Source: Roseomonas sp. (GTDB lineage Bacteria; Pseudomonadota; Alphaproteobacteria; Acetobacterales; Acetobacteraceae). From it: a stretch of 36,645 nt of DNA. The notes beneath the pieces were generated by a model that worked only from the letters and a program-made list of their open reading frames with translations, did not search any database and was not told where the DNA came from. The stretch lies in NCBI GenBank assembly GCA_028288745.1, contig JAQGHX010000015.1, positions 1-36,645 on the forward strand. Direction: 5' to 3'. This document shows, one piece after another, positions 7,503-17,500 of this stretch (positions within the stretch are counted from its first letter, which is position 1; each line of letters begins with the position of its first letter). Position numbers and translations under genes: made by a program.

Positions 7503-8291
7503 TCAGGTGCGCCAGTCGATCTTGTCGCCCTCGATCAGGCGCAGCGCGGTCGGCCAGGCCCATTCGAAATGCGCCAGCTTCTTGACGCTGTCTTCCTCGG
7601 TGGTGCCGTTGAACTGGGCGGCGGTGCGCAGGCGCACCTCCTCCGGCGGAAACACCAGCTCGGCGCCGCCGGATTGCGCGGCGACCTGCGCCTGGCAGGC
7701 GCGCTCCAGGTAATAGATCATGTTGAAGGCCTCGGGGATGGTGCGCCCCGTGACCAGCAAGCCATGATTGACCAGGATCATCGCCTTGTGCGTGCCCATG
7801 TCGGCCACCAGCCGGTCCCGCTCGTCCAGGTCCAGTGCGATGCCCTCGTAGCCGTGATAGGCGAGGTGGCCGTAGAACTTCAGCGCGTGCTGGCTGATCG
7901 GCAGCAGCCCCTGCTTCTGGGCGGAGACGGCGATGCCGGCGGCGGTGTGGGTATGCACCACGCAGAAGGCATCCTCCCGCGCCATGTGCAGGGCGGAGTG
8001 GATGGTGAAGCCGGCGGCGTTGACCGGCTTCGCTTCCGGTTCGTCCTCCACGATGTTGCCGTGCAGGTCGATCTTGACCAGGTCGCTGGCGCGCATCTCG
8101 TGGAACATCACGCCGTAGCGGTTGATCAGGAAATGATGGTCCGGCCCCGGCACCCGCGCGCTGATATGGGTGTAGATGAAGTCCGTCATCTTGAAGTGGG
8201 CCACCAGCCGGTAGAGGGCCGCGAGGTCACACCGGATGCGCCACTCCTCCTCCGAGCAGGCGATGCGGGCGGGGGGGATGGCGATGTTCAT
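7503..8291 (-). CDS. Class II aldolase/adducin family protein (first paralogue)
   Basis: A zinc-dependent class II aldolase-fold protein of 262 aa, the family of fuculose-phosphate aldolase and several decarboxylases and epimerases. The metal-binding histidines are visible in VVHTHTAAG and in the later VNHGLL segment. The N-terminal block has the usual YTHISARVPG motif. ATG 8291 is supported by AAGGA 7 bases upstream; the frame can extend another 29 codons, but that stretch has no family similarity. It is the last gene of a leftward four-gene set with a dehydrogenase, a second aldolase paralogue and an ATPase. An 83-base gap separates it from the ATPase gene. The substrate is unknown; subgroups close to this one act on small hydroxy or keto acids. 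Confidence 0.88.
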   Translation of the reverse strand: MNIAIPPARIACSEEEWRIRCDLAALYRLVAHFKMTDFIYTHISARVPGPDHHFLINRYGVMFHEMRASDLVKIDLHGNIVEDEPEAKPVNAAGFTIHSALHMAREDAFCVVHTHTAAGIAVSAQKQGLLPISQHALKFYGHLAYHGYEGIALDLDERDRLVADMGTHKAMILVNHGLLVTGRTIPEAFNMIYYLERACQAQVAAQSGGAELVFPPEEVRLRTAAQFNGTTEEDSVKKLAHFEWAWPTALRLIEGDKIDWRT

Positions 8292-8374
8292 GACCGAATC
8301 CTTGTTCGAGACCGGCGGATGACAGACCCGCCCGGCCCATGCGTCAATGACGAATCCGGTGCCAGCGGGCCGCC

Positions 8375-9499
8375 TCACGCGGCCGGCACGGCGTCCTCGG
8401 CCACGGAGACCGCCGCGCGGGCGGACCAGCCCAGCCGCACCGGCAGCCCCTCGGCCGGCGCGAAGGGGGCGTTCCAGGCCGGCAGGTTCACCCGCAGCGG
8501 GCCGAAATCGGCCGTCGCCACCGTCAGCGCGAAACCGGCGCCGATATAGGACCAGCTCTCCACGACGCCCTCCACCATGTTCTCGGCGGTCTCGCCCGGC
8601 GCCAGCAGCGACACCTTCTCCGGCCGCAGCGAGAGCAGCACGGGCGTGCCGGCCGGCGGGCGGGCGCCCGCGGCCACAGCCACGGCGAGCACCGTGGCCC
8701 CGGCCTGGATGCCGAAGCCACCCGGCCCGCCTTCCGTCGCGCGGCCCGCCAGGAAGTTGGACTTGCCCAGGAAGTCCGCGACGAAGCGGGTGTTCGGCGC
8801 CTCGTAGAGTTGCGCCGGGCTGCCCTGCTGCACCAGCTTGCCGTGGTTCAGGATGGCGATGCGGTCGGAGAGGCTCAGCGCCTCCTCCTGATCATGCGTG
8901 ACGTTCACGAAGGTGCGGCCCACGCGGCGGTGCAGCGCCTTCAGCTCGTCCTGCAACTCGGCGCGCAGCTTCTTGTCCAGCGCCGAGAGCGGCTCGTCCA
9001 GCAGCAGCAGGGCGGGCTGGAACACCAGGGCGCGGGCCAGCGCCACGCGCTGCTGCTGCCCGCCCGAGAGCTGCGATGGCTTGCGGTCGGCGAAGCGCGT
9101 CAGCTGCACCAGGTCCAGCGCGGCGCGCACCTTCTCCGCCTGCTCGGGCCTGGGCATATGGCGGACGCGCAGCGGGAACGCGACATTCTCGGCCACCGTC
9201 AGGTGCGGGAACAGCGCGTAGCCCTGAAAAACCATGCCGAAATCGCGCTTCTCCGGCGGCAGGGCGGTGATGTCGCGGCCATCCAGCAGGATCTGCCCCT
9301 CGGTCGGCCGCACGAAGCCCGCGATGGTCATCAGCAGCGTCGTCTTGCCCGAGCCCGAAGGGCCCAGCAGGGTCAGGAACTCGCCCTGCCCCACGTCGAT
9401 GCTGACATCCTCGGCGGCGGTGAAGCTGCCGTAGCGCTTGGTGATGCCCCGCAGCGTCAGCGCGTGGCCGGCCGCTGGGGCCGCCAGTGCAGCACTCAC
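8375..9499 (-). CDS. ABC transporter ATP-binding protein, PotA-like (spermidine/putrescine type)
   Basis: Cytoplasmic ATPase subunit of 374 aa that energises a binding-protein-dependent importer. Walker A GPSGSGKTT lies near residue 46, LSGGQQQRVALARAL near 143 and Walker B LLLLDEPLSALDKKLR shortly after. The H-loop VTHDQEEALSLSDR follows. The C-terminal 90 residues form a TOBE-type regulatory domain with LSLRPEKVSLL. This matches the Pot/Fbp class that imports polyamines, Fe3+ or small organic ligands. No permease or binding-protein genes occur in the operon, so its membrane partners must lie elsewhere or have been lost. The start is GTG 9499, whose GTGA overlaps the stop of the upstream aldolase, implying translational coupling. 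Confidence 0.92.
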   Translation of the reverse strand: MSAALAAPAAGHALTLRGITKRYGSFTAAEDVSIDVGQGEFLTLLGPSGSGKTTLLMTIAGFVRPTEGQILLDGRDITALPPEKRDFGMVFQGYALFPHLTVAENVAFPLRVRHMPRPEQAEKVRAALDLVQLTRFADRKPSQLSGGQQQRVALARALVFQPALLLLDEPLSALDKKLRAELQDELKALHRRVGRTFVNVTHDQEEALSLSDRIAILNHGKLVQQGSPAQLYEAPNTRFVADFLGKSNFLAGRATEGGPGGFGIQAGATVLAVAVAAGARPPAGTPVLLSLRPEKVSLLAPGETAENMVEGVVESWSYIGAGFALTVATADFGPLRVNLPAWNAPFAPAEGLPVRLGWSARAAVSVAEDAVPAA

Positions 9500-10272
9500 G
9501 CGCGGTAATCCGGCTGCTCGCGGTCCATCTTGCGCTTCAGCGCCTGCCAGGGCAGCCAGCCCTTGGTGGGCGAATCACTGGCCTGCGCCCGCACCCGCGC
9601 CACCGTCCCGGGCGGCGGCACTGACAGCGGCGCGCCGGTGGACTGCGCCGCCACCTGGATGCGGCAGGACTGCTCCAGGTAGTACATCCAGTAGAAGGCC
9701 TCGGCCACGGTGCGGCCGATGGTCAGCAGGCCGTGGTTGCGCAGCAGCAGGCAGGGCTTGTCGCCCATGTCGCGCACCAGCCGGTCCCGCTCGTCCAGGT
9801 TGTCGTCGGCCGCGATGCCCTCGTATTCATGGATGGCGAGGCGGTCGTGGAATTCCATGCTCATCTGGTTCAGCGGCAGCAGCCCGCCGGCCTGCGCCGC
9901 CACCGCCATGCCGGCCAGCGTATGGGTGTGCATCACGCATTGCGCGCGCTCGCTGCCCAGGTGCAGGGCGGAATGGATGACGAAGCCCGCCGGGTTCACC
10001 GGCCAGCTGGTCTCCTGCGCCGGCTGCCCCTCGGCGTCCACCAGCACGAGGGAGGAGGCGGTGATCTCGTCGAACATCAGGCCGTAGGGGTTGACCAGAA
10101 AGCGGTGGCCCTCCCCCGGCACGCGGACGGACAGGTGGGTATAGACCAGGTCCGTCATGCCGAAATGCGCGAGCAGGCGGTAGGCGCAGGCGAGGTCCTC
10201 GCGCAGTTCGCGCTCGGCGGGCACGTGCAGCGGGTCGGGACGGACCGGGGGTGCGGGCGGGGGGTTGAGCAT
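9496..10272 (-). CDS. Class II aldolase/adducin family protein (second paralogue)
   Basis: A 258-aa paralogue of the aldolase at 7503-8291, from the same fold family. The metal-site motif is VMHTHTLAG, with a further histidine in LLRNHGLLTIG and the N-terminal YTHLSVRVPG block. ATG 10272 shares a base with the TGA of the dehydrogenase upstream (TGATG), and its own stop overlaps the start of the ATPase gene (GTGA), so three genes are translationally linked. With a GhrA-like dehydrogenase next to it, a role in hydroxy- or keto-acid catabolism is a reasonable inference. The exact reaction cannot be read from the sequence. The final 30 residues (Lys/Arg rich, ending REQPDYRA) differ from the first paralogue. 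Confidence 0.88.
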   Translation of the reverse strand: MLNPPPAPPVRPDPLHVPAERELREDLACAYRLLAHFGMTDLVYTHLSVRVPGEGHRFLVNPYGLMFDEITASSLVLVDAEGQPAQETSWPVNPAGFVIHSALHLGSERAQCVMHTHTLAGMAVAAQAGGLLPLNQMSMEFHDRLAIHEYEGIAADDNLDERDRLVRDMGDKPCLLLRNHGLLTIGRTVAEAFYWMYYLEQSCRIQVAAQSTGAPLSVPPPGTVARVRAQASDSPTKGWLPWQALKRKMDREQPDYRA

Positions 10273-11210
10273 CAGTAGCCCCTTTCAGGATCGTAGAGAT
10301 TGGGCAGCGGCTGGCCGGCTTCCTGCGCGGCGATGGCGCCGGCGACATAGGCGGCGCGTTCCCGCCGGCTGGCCAGCGAAGCGACATGCGGCGTGATGGT
10401 GATGCGCGGGTGCGTCCAGAGCGGGCTTTCCTTCGGCAGCGGCTCCTGCACGAAGACATCCATCACCGCGCCGGACAGGTGCCCGGCATCGAGCGCCGCG
10501 AGCAGATCAGGCACCACCACGTGCTGGCCGCGGCCGGCGCTGACCAGCCCGGCACCGGCCGGCAGCCGCGCCAGCAGCGCGGCGTCGATCAGCCCGGCGG
10601 TCTCGGGCGTGGAGGGCAGCAGGCAGACCAGGATATCGGTGGTGGCCAGGAATTCCGGCAGCTCGGCGCTGCCCGCGAAGCTGCGCACCCCCGGCAGGTC
10701 CTTGCGCGAGCGCGCCCAGCCCTGCACGGGGAAGTTCAGCCCCTGCAGCATCTTCGCGGCGGCGGCGCCCAGATTGCCCAGGCCCATGATGCCGACGCGC
10801 CGCCGGGGCGCCGAGAACGGCGTCTCGCGATGGGCCCAGCGGGCCTCCGCCTGCCCCAGCGCGAAATGGCGGGTGTCGCGCAGCAGGCTGAGGCAGGCCC
10901 AGGCAATGTATTCGCCCATGCGCTGTGCCGTGTCGTCGCCGCCCATGCGGATCAGCGGCAGGTGGCGCGGCCAGTCCGCCACGCGGGTGATGTGGTCCAC
11001 GCCGGCGGCGGAGGAGAAGACCGCGCGCAACCCGGGCATCCGCCCCAGCCGCCCTTCCTCGGGCTCCCACACCAGCACGTAACGCACGTCCTCCGGCCGG
11101 ACGGACGGGTCGGTCCAGGACCGGACATCGAGGCGCGGGTCGGCCCCCCTGAAGCAGGCCTGCCAATCCGCGACAGCCTTTTCGCCACCAGACTTCACCA
11201 GAAGCAACAC
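10272..11210 (-). CDS. NAD(P)-dependent 2-hydroxyacid dehydrogenase, GhrA-like (glyoxylate/hydroxypyruvate reductase A)
   Basis: Member of the D-2-hydroxyacid dehydrogenase family, 312 aa from the chosen start. The nucleotide-binding motif GIMGLGNLG lies mid-protein. The catalytic arginine (SAGRGQHVV), glutamate (VFVQEPLP) and histidine (ITPHVAS) are all present. The N-terminal half has the GhrA-like FSSAAGVDHI and RMGEYIAWA segments. GhrA reduces glyoxylate and hydroxypyruvate. The open frame runs 44 codons further upstream, but family similarity begins at LLLVKSGGEK, so GTG 11210 is the likely start; the ribosome site there is weak, and TTG 11207 is an alternative. It is the first gene of the leftward aldolase/ATPase set and is divergent from the FAD oxidoreductase. 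Confidence 0.88.
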   Translation of the reverse strand: MLLLVKSGGEKAVADWQACFRGADPRLDVRSWTDPSVRPEDVRYVLVWEPEEGRLGRMPGLRAVFSSAAGVDHITRVADWPRHLPLIRMGGDDTAQRMGEYIAWACLSLLRDTRHFALGQAEARWAHRETPFSAPRRRVGIMGLGNLGAAAAKMLQGLNFPVQGWARSRKDLPGVRSFAGSAELPEFLATTDILVCLLPSTPETAGLIDAALLARLPAGAGLVSAGRGQHVVVPDLLAALDAGHLSGAVMDVFVQEPLPKESPLWTHPRITITPHVASLASRRERAAYVAGAIAAQEAGQPLPNLYDPERGY

Positions 11211-11473
11211 GTCAGAACAGTTCCAGACAAGGCGGGCGCGCCAGGGCGGCCGCGTGAGGTAAAGGAAGCAGCGGCAGACTGCCCATGCCGCAGCATGGGG
11301 TAAAGGGCCGCCCGCATGACAACCTGCCGGTTTCCGACGCAATCAGGGCGCCGGCAGGCCGCGAAGCGGTCAGGTTGCGCGTCCACGCGGCAATCCGCCG
11401 CCCCGCCCACCCTTGCCAGCCGCCCGGCGGGGGGCGACCCTGGCGCCGACATGACCTCGCAGAGTGCCCCCGC

Positions 11474-12808
11474 ATGACCTTGCCCTCCTCCCTCCGCGCC
11501 CCTGGTTTCGTGGCGCGCCCGTACTGGTGGGACGCGGCGGAGCCGCCCAAGCGTGACAGCGGCCTGCCGGCCCGGGCCGCCGTCGCCATCGTCGGCGGCG
11601 GCTATGCCGGGCTTTCGGCGGCGCTGACGCTGCGGCGCCTGGGGCATGAGGTGGTGGTGCTGGACGCGGAGCGGATCGGCTGGGGTGCGTCCTCCCGCAA
11701 TGGCGGCGCCGTCTCGGGCGGGCTGAAGCTGGCCAAGACCGACCTGGCCAGGAAGCATGGCGCCGCGCGCGCCGACGCCATCATGGCCACCGCCGCCGCC
11801 AGCTTCCCCTTCATCGAGGAATTGCTGGCCCGCGAGGCGATCGACTGCGACTACATCCGCTGCGGCCGGTTCTCGCCGGCCTGGACGCCTGCGCATTATG
11901 ACGGCATGGCGGCGCGCGCCGCGCGGCTGGCGGAACTGACCGGCCTGCCCACCCGCATGGTGCCGCGCGAGCGGCAGCGCGAGGCGCTGGGCAGCGACCA
12001 CTATCACGGTGGCATGATCGCCGATGGTGCCGGCAGCCTGCATCCCGGCAAATATGCCCGCGGCCTGGCCGAGGCCGCCGAGCGCGCCGGCGCCACGCTG
12101 GTCGATGGCGTCCGCGTCTCTGGCATCCGGCAGGAGGGCAGCGGCTTCCGCATCGCCACGAACCAGGGCGAGATGGCGGCGGACGCGGTGCTGGTGGCCA
12201 CCAATGGCTATACGCGCGGGCCCGGCGGCGGCAGCGCGGGCGGCGCCATGCCCTGGCTGGCGAAGCGGCTGATACCCATCGCCTCCTACATCATCGCGAC
12301 TGAGCCCCTGGCGCCGGGGGTGATCGACCGACTGTTCCCCAACCGCCGCGTGATCGGCGACAGCCGGCGGGTGCTGAACTATTTCCGCGCCAGCCCGGAT
12401 GGCACCCGCGTGGTCTGGGGCGGCCGTGCCAGCTTCCGCGACGCCACAGCCGAGCAGGCGGCTTCTGCCCTGCACCGCGCCATGACCGATGTCTTCCCGG
12501 AGCTGCGCGACACCCGGGTCACCCATGCCTGGACCGGCAACGTGGCCTTCACCTTCGATTTCCTGCCGCATATCGGCGTGCAGGACGGGGTGCACTACGC
12601 CGCCGGCTGCCAGGGCTCGGGCGTCGCGATGGCCAGTTGGCTGGGGCATAATGCCGCGCTCAAGTTGGCGGGCGCCGCTAATGAGCAGTTCGCGCTGGAC
12701 AGCCTGCATTTCCCCACCGTGCCGACCTATGACGGCACGCCCTGGTTCCTGCCGCTGGTGGGGGGCTGGTACCGGCTGCGCGACCGCATCGACCGCATGC
12801 GGGCCTGA
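11474..12808 (+). CDS. FAD-dependent oxidoreductase (DAO family, PuuB/glycine-oxidase-like)
   Basis: A 444-aa flavoprotein of the D-amino-acid oxidase fold. The dinucleotide-binding motif IVGGGYAGLSAAL sits at about residues 39-51, followed by an acidic residue ending strand two (VVLDAERIGWG) and the FAD-contacting ASSRNGG. Near the C-terminus come a GYTRG-type motif and the family glycine-rich stretch YAAGCQGSGVAMA. The N-terminal layout with PYWWDAAEPP resembles gamma-glutamylputrescine oxidase PuuB. It likely oxidises an amine or amino acid with release of H2O2 or transfer to a carrier. ATG 11474 is chosen because PuuB-type proteins begin there; the frame is open upstream to 11285 but that part lacks similarity. 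The 263 bases before it, shared with the divergent dehydrogenase, contain no gene I can support. Confidence 0.9.
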   Translation: MTLPSSLRAPGFVARPYWWDAAEPPKRDSGLPARAAVAIVGGGYAGLSAALTLRRLGHEVVVLDAERIGWGASSRNGGAVSGGLKLAKTDLARKHGAARADAIMATAAASFPFIEELLAREAIDCDYIRCGRFSPAWTPAHYDGMAARAARLAELTGLPTRMVPRERQREALGSDHYHGGMIADGAGSLHPGKYARGLAEAAERAGATLVDGVRVSGIRQEGSGFRIATNQGEMAADAVLVATNGYTRGPGGGSAGGAMPWLAKRLIPIASYIIATEPLAPGVIDRLFPNRRVIGDSRRVLNYFRASPDGTRVVWGGRASFRDATAEQAASALHRAMTDVFPELRDTRVTHAWTGNVAFTFDFLPHIGVQDGVHYAAGCQGSGVAMASWLGHNAALKLAGAANEQFALDSLHFPTVPTYDGTPWFLPLVGGWYRLRDRIDRMRA

Positions 12809-13082
12809 ACGGCGGAAGGCGCGGGCCGCGGCAACCTTCGGGCCACCGCCTCGTTCCCCCTGGGCATGATACCCCCACCACGTTAAGAAACGCGCCCGAA
12901 TACCCGCCGTGTCTGGTGACGAAGGCTGGACTAGCGGTTTCGCATATTCTCCGGGCAGCTGGCGAAGGCCGGTCGCGCGGGGGTGCGGCCCGCGATGCCT
13001 CCCTTTCGCCACCGGCCGGCCATCCGGGTGCCACGGCGCCACCCCACCCACCCCTGTTCCGCCTGCCACCACAAGGACTGCG
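12809..13082. other. Intergenic region upstream of the glycan gene pair
   Basis: These 274 bases hold no supported gene. The FkbM frame stays open through part of it, but without similarity. AT-richer patches near 12885 and 12945 could hold a promoter, yet I cannot match a -35/-10 pair with proper spacing. AAGGA at 13073-13077 is the ribosome site of the next gene. Confidence 0.5.
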
Positions 13083-14576
13083 ATGAGTTTCATCTCCTAT
13101 GCCCAGAACGGCGAAGACGTCATCCTGTGGCGGGCCCTGAAGCAGGTGGAGAACGGATTCTACATCGATATCGGGGCCTGCGACCCGACCGATCTGTCCG
13201 TCACCCGCGCTTTCTATGACCGTGGCTGGCGCGGCATCAATGTCGAGCCCGTGGCGGAATACCATGCGCGTTGCATGGCCGAGCGGCCGCGCGACCTGAA
13301 CCTGAACGTGGCGGTGGCGGCCCGGCCCGGCACGCTGCGCTTCCTGAACGTGCCCGATACCGGCCTGTCCACCACCGTCGAGGCGGTCGCGGCGAGCGCC
13401 GTGGCGCTTGGCTGGACGGTGGAGGAACGGCAGGTCCCGGCCCGGACCCTGGCCGATATCTGCGCCGAGGCCGCGCTGGGTGAGATCCATTTCCTCAAGA
13501 TCGATGTCGAGGGCGCCGAGCAGGCGGTGCTGGAAGGCGCCGATTTCGCCCGCTTCCGCCCCTGGATCGTGCTGATCGAAGCCACCGCGCCGCTGAGCAC
13601 CGAGCGCCAGGACCACCTCTGGCGCGGCCTGCTGCTCGATGCCGGCTACGAGCAGGCGTATTTCGATGGCGTGAACCTCTATTTCGTGGCCCGCGAACGG
13701 CGGGAACTGGCCGCGGCGCTGGCCATCCCGCCCAATGCGCTGGACGATTACAAACCCGCTGCCCTGGTAGGGCTGGAAGCCCAGGTCGCCGCCGCGCGGG
13801 CGGCGTCGGAGCAGGAACGGCAGGCGAAGGCCGCCCTGCAGGCACGCCTCGCCGCCGCGCAGGACGCGCTGGAGCAGGAGCGCGGCAAATCCGCCGGACT
13901 TCGCGCCCGCCTGGAAGCCATGGCGCGGGCGCTGGACCAGGACATGCCGCGGGACCAGCAGGGACATGCCGGTATCGAGCGCCTGCCCGGCCGCCTGGAG
14001 ACCCACCTCATTCTGCGCGCGCGGGAGATCGCGGCGCTGCGCACGCAGGTGGCCGAGCTGACAAACCGGCTGGACAGCCTCTTCGCCAGCACGTCCTGGC
14101 GGGTGACCGCGCCCCTGCGCGTGACCCGCCGCATGTTGCCGGCGCAGCGGGCACGCCACGCGCCCGTGCCGCCGCGCGCCGCGCCCACCGCGTCACCGGC
14201 CGCTCCTTCTCCTTCCCCCGCTCCGCCACCGCCCGAGCCCGCCCCGCTCCGCCCGCGCCGGGCCGACATGGACCCAAAGGAACTGGCCCGGCAGGTCTTC
14301 CACCGCGGCATGCGGCTGATCCTGGGGATACCCGGCGGCCCGCAGGGTGTCCGGCTGGTGCGCAGCGTCGCCCCGCGGCCGGTGGATTGGCTGGCGCTGC
14401 GCTACCGCGCCTACCAGCACCGCGCGTCGTTGCCACCGCCGGCCGCCACCGGGGACATGAGCAAGGCACTCGCCTCCCTACGGATCGGGACGCTCGACAT
14501 CAGCGAGGAGGAAACCCGCCTCTACCGCCAATTCGCGACCAGCGGCCTGTCCAAGCACGGCCCGGTGAGGAACTAG
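13083..14576 (+). CDS. FkbM-family methyltransferase with coiled-coil and Pro-rich extensions
   Basis: A 497-aa protein. Residues 1-200 form an FkbM-type SAM methyltransferase: SYAQNGEDVIL at the start, the SAM motif FYIDIGACDPTDLSVT (about 26-41), then FLKIDVEGAEQAVLEGADF. FkbM enzymes O-methylate sugars or glycans. Residues about 227-336 are Ala/Glu/Arg rich with heptad character, a probable coiled coil. It ends in STSWRVTAPLR, a motif often seen in polysaccharide-gene proteins. A Pro/Ala linker (about 360-395) and a 100-residue C-terminal region of unknown fold follow. AAGGA 5 bases before ATG 13083 supports that start. The glycosyltransferase gene starts 7 bases downstream, so the two form an operon, probably for surface-glycan synthesis and methyl capping. 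Confidence 0.87.
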   Translation: MSFISYAQNGEDVILWRALKQVENGFYIDIGACDPTDLSVTRAFYDRGWRGINVEPVAEYHARCMAERPRDLNLNVAVAARPGTLRFLNVPDTGLSTTVEAVAASAVALGWTVEERQVPARTLADICAEAALGEIHFLKIDVEGAEQAVLEGADFARFRPWIVLIEATAPLSTERQDHLWRGLLLDAGYEQAYFDGVNLYFVARERRELAAALAIPPNALDDYKPAALVGLEAQVAAARAASEQERQAKAALQARLAAAQDALEQERGKSAGLRARLEAMARALDQDMPRDQQGHAGIERLPGRLETHLILRAREIAALRTQVAELTNRLDSLFASTSWRVTAPLRVTRRMLPAQRARHAPVPPRAAPTASPAAPSPSPAPPPPEPAPLRPRRADMDPKELARQVFHRGMRLILGIPGGPQGVRLVRSVAPRPVDWLALRYRAYQHRASLPPPAATGDMSKALASLRIGTLDISEEETRLYRQFATSGLSKHGPVRN

Positions 14577-14583
14577 AACCCGG

Positions 14584-17500
14584 ATGCGTCTCGTCATCGA
14601 TCTGCAGGGTGCGCAGGGCAGCAGCCACACGCGCGGCATCGGCCGTTATTCCCGTGAACTGGCCATGGCCATGGTGCGGGAGCCGCGTGGGCACGAGGTC
14701 GTCATCGCCCTCAACGGCGCCTTCGCCGAAACGGCTGAGGAACTGACGGCCAGCTTCGGCGCCGTCCTGCCACGCGGGCAGATCCGCGCGTGGCAGTCGC
14801 CGAAGGGCACGGCAGCGACGCTGGAGACGCCGCTGCGGGGCTTCGCGGAGACCTTGCGCGCGCAGTTCCTGGCCTCGCTGCGGCCCGACCTGGTGCAGGT
14901 CAGCAGCATGTTCGAGGGGCTGGGCGATGATGTCGTCAGCCTGCTGCCGCCGGATCTGGAACGGCTGCCGGTGGTGGCCACCTGCTACGACCTGATCCCG
15001 CTGATCCGCCACCAGGAGTATTTCGGCGCGCCCGGCCCGGCCTCCCAGGCCGCGCGCTGGTATTACCGCTGCGTGCAGGAGATGTCGCTCTGCGAGGGGC
15101 TGCTCGCCATCTCGGAATCCAGCCGTGGCGAGGCCATCCGGCACCTGCCCTACGCGCCCGAGCGGGTGTTCAACGTGCAGGCCGGCATCAGCGACAGTTT
15201 CCGCCCGGCCAACCTGACGTCAGAGGCGCGGGCCGCGCTGCTGGAACGCTACGGACTGCGGGAATCCTTCATCCTGTTCCTCGGCGCCGGCGATATCCGC
15301 AAGAACGAGGCAGGGTTGATCGCGGCCTATGCGCGCCTGCCGCAGGCGCTGCGCGACAGCCACCAGTTGCTGATCGTCGGCAAGATGGACCAGGCGAACC
15401 TGCGCCGCACCGCCGCGCAACTGCAGGTGCCGGTCGAGAACTTCGTCATCGTCCCCTTCGTGCGGGAGAACGACCTCAACGCGCTCTACTCCACCTGCGC
15501 GCTGTTCGTCTTCCCCTCGGTGCATGAGGGCTTCGGCCTGCCGGTGGCCGAGGCCATGGCCTGCGGCGCGCCCACCATCGCCAGCAACACCACCAGCCTG
15601 CCGGAAGTCATCGGCCGCGCCGACGCGACCTTCGACCCCGCCGACCCGGATGCCATCGCCGCCCGCATGCGGTCGGTGCTGGAGAACCCGGCCTTCCGCC
15701 AGGAACTCGCCAGTTACGGCCCGGGGCAGGCCGCGCGCTTCACCTGGAAATCCAGCGCCCGCCGCGCCTGGGACGCGCTGGAGACGATCCATGCCCGCCG
15801 GCAGGAGCGCGAGAAGCCCCACCCCATCTCGGTGCTGCAACCCCGCGCCAGCCTCGCCTTCGTCTCGCCGCTGCCGCCGCAGGCCAGCGGCATCGCCGAT
15901 TACAGCCGCGAATTGCTGCCGAGTCTGGCCCGCCACTATGACATCACCCTGGTCAGTGAGGTGGCGACCGACGACATCCGCCTGGCCGCCTTCCCCAGCC
16001 TCAGCCCCGCCGACTTCCTGCGGCAGTCAGGGCGCTTCGACCGCGTGCTGTACCAGGTCGGCAATTCCTATTTCCACCGTTTCCAGACCGAGGACCTGCT
16101 GCCGAACCGCCCGGGCGTGGTGGTGCTGCACGATGCCTTCCTGTCCGACTACATGAACTGGCTGTGCTGCGAGCAGGGCGACCCCGACGCCTTCCGGGCA
16201 GTGCTGCTGCGCTCGCACGGCTACCCCGCGCTGCGCTACCACGCGGAGCACGGGCTGGCCGCCACCCTGGCGCATTACCCCTGCTGCCTGCCGGTGCTGC
16301 GCGGTTCCGTCGGAATCATCCAGCATTCGCGGCATGGCGTGGACGTGCTGCGGCAACATTTCGGCGAGGCGGCGACCCGCGACATCGCCGTCATCCCCCT
16401 CCTGCGCGCCCAGCGCGTGCTGCCGGACCGCGCCACCGCCCGCGCGGCTCTCGGCCTGGATGCCGGGACCTTCGTGGCCTGCAGCTTCGGCAGCATCACG
16501 CCGCTGAAATGCCCGGCGCTGCTGACCAGGGCCTGGCGCCGCAGCGGCCTGGAAGGGCGCATGGTCTTCGCCGGCGACGTGGACCCGGTGCTGCGCCAGG
16601 GGCTGGAGGATACGGATGCCGGCATCCATTTCACCGGCCGCCTGAGCCGGGAGGAATACGACACCTGGCTCGCCGCCGCCGACCTGGTGGTGCAATGGCG
16701 CAGCGGCTCGCGCGGCGAATCCTCGGCCGCGGTGGCCGATGCGCTGATGGCGGGCCTGCCGGTGGTCGTGAACCGCCATGGCTCGGCGGCGGAACTGCCC
16801 GAGGGGCTGGCGCTCGTCCTGCCGGACGAAGCGGGGCCGGAGGAACTGGCGGAGGCGATGCGCGCTCTGCATGACGAACCGGAGCGCCGGCGCGCCCTGG
16901 CCGACGCCGCCCGTGCCTATGTGCTGCGGCAACTGGCGCCCGAGACGATTGCGCAGCGCTACCACGAAGCGATCGAGCAGGCCTATGCGTCGCACCGCGC
17001 CCCTGTCATGGCGCAGCGGCTGGAAGCCCGCGTCCTGGCGGCGGCGGCCGCGCCGGGCGGCATGCTGGCGGCCTCGCAGGCGGTCGCGCGCAGCTTCCCG
17101 CAGCCCTGGCTGGCGGGCGGCCACCCGCGCCTGCTGGTGGATATGTCTGAACTCGCCCGGCGCGACGGCGGCTCCGGCATCCAGCGCGTGGTGCGCGAGA
17201 TCGGCCGGCGCGGCTGGGAAACCCCGCCCGAGGGCTACCGGGGCGAGGCGGTGCGGGCCCATGCGGGGCGGCTGCGGCAGACCCATGCCGTGCCGCTGCG
17301 CGTGCTGGGCCATGCGGCCCTGCCCCTGCCGGAAACCCCCGTCGATGCCGGCCCCGGCGACATCCTGCTCTGCGCCGACGTCAATGCCGAACTGACGCCG
17401 CAGGAATTCCAGGATTTGCGGCGGCTGCGGCTGCAAGGCATGCGGATCGTGCTGGTGGTGTACGACCTGCTGCCGATGCGGCAACCGGAACTCTTCCCGG

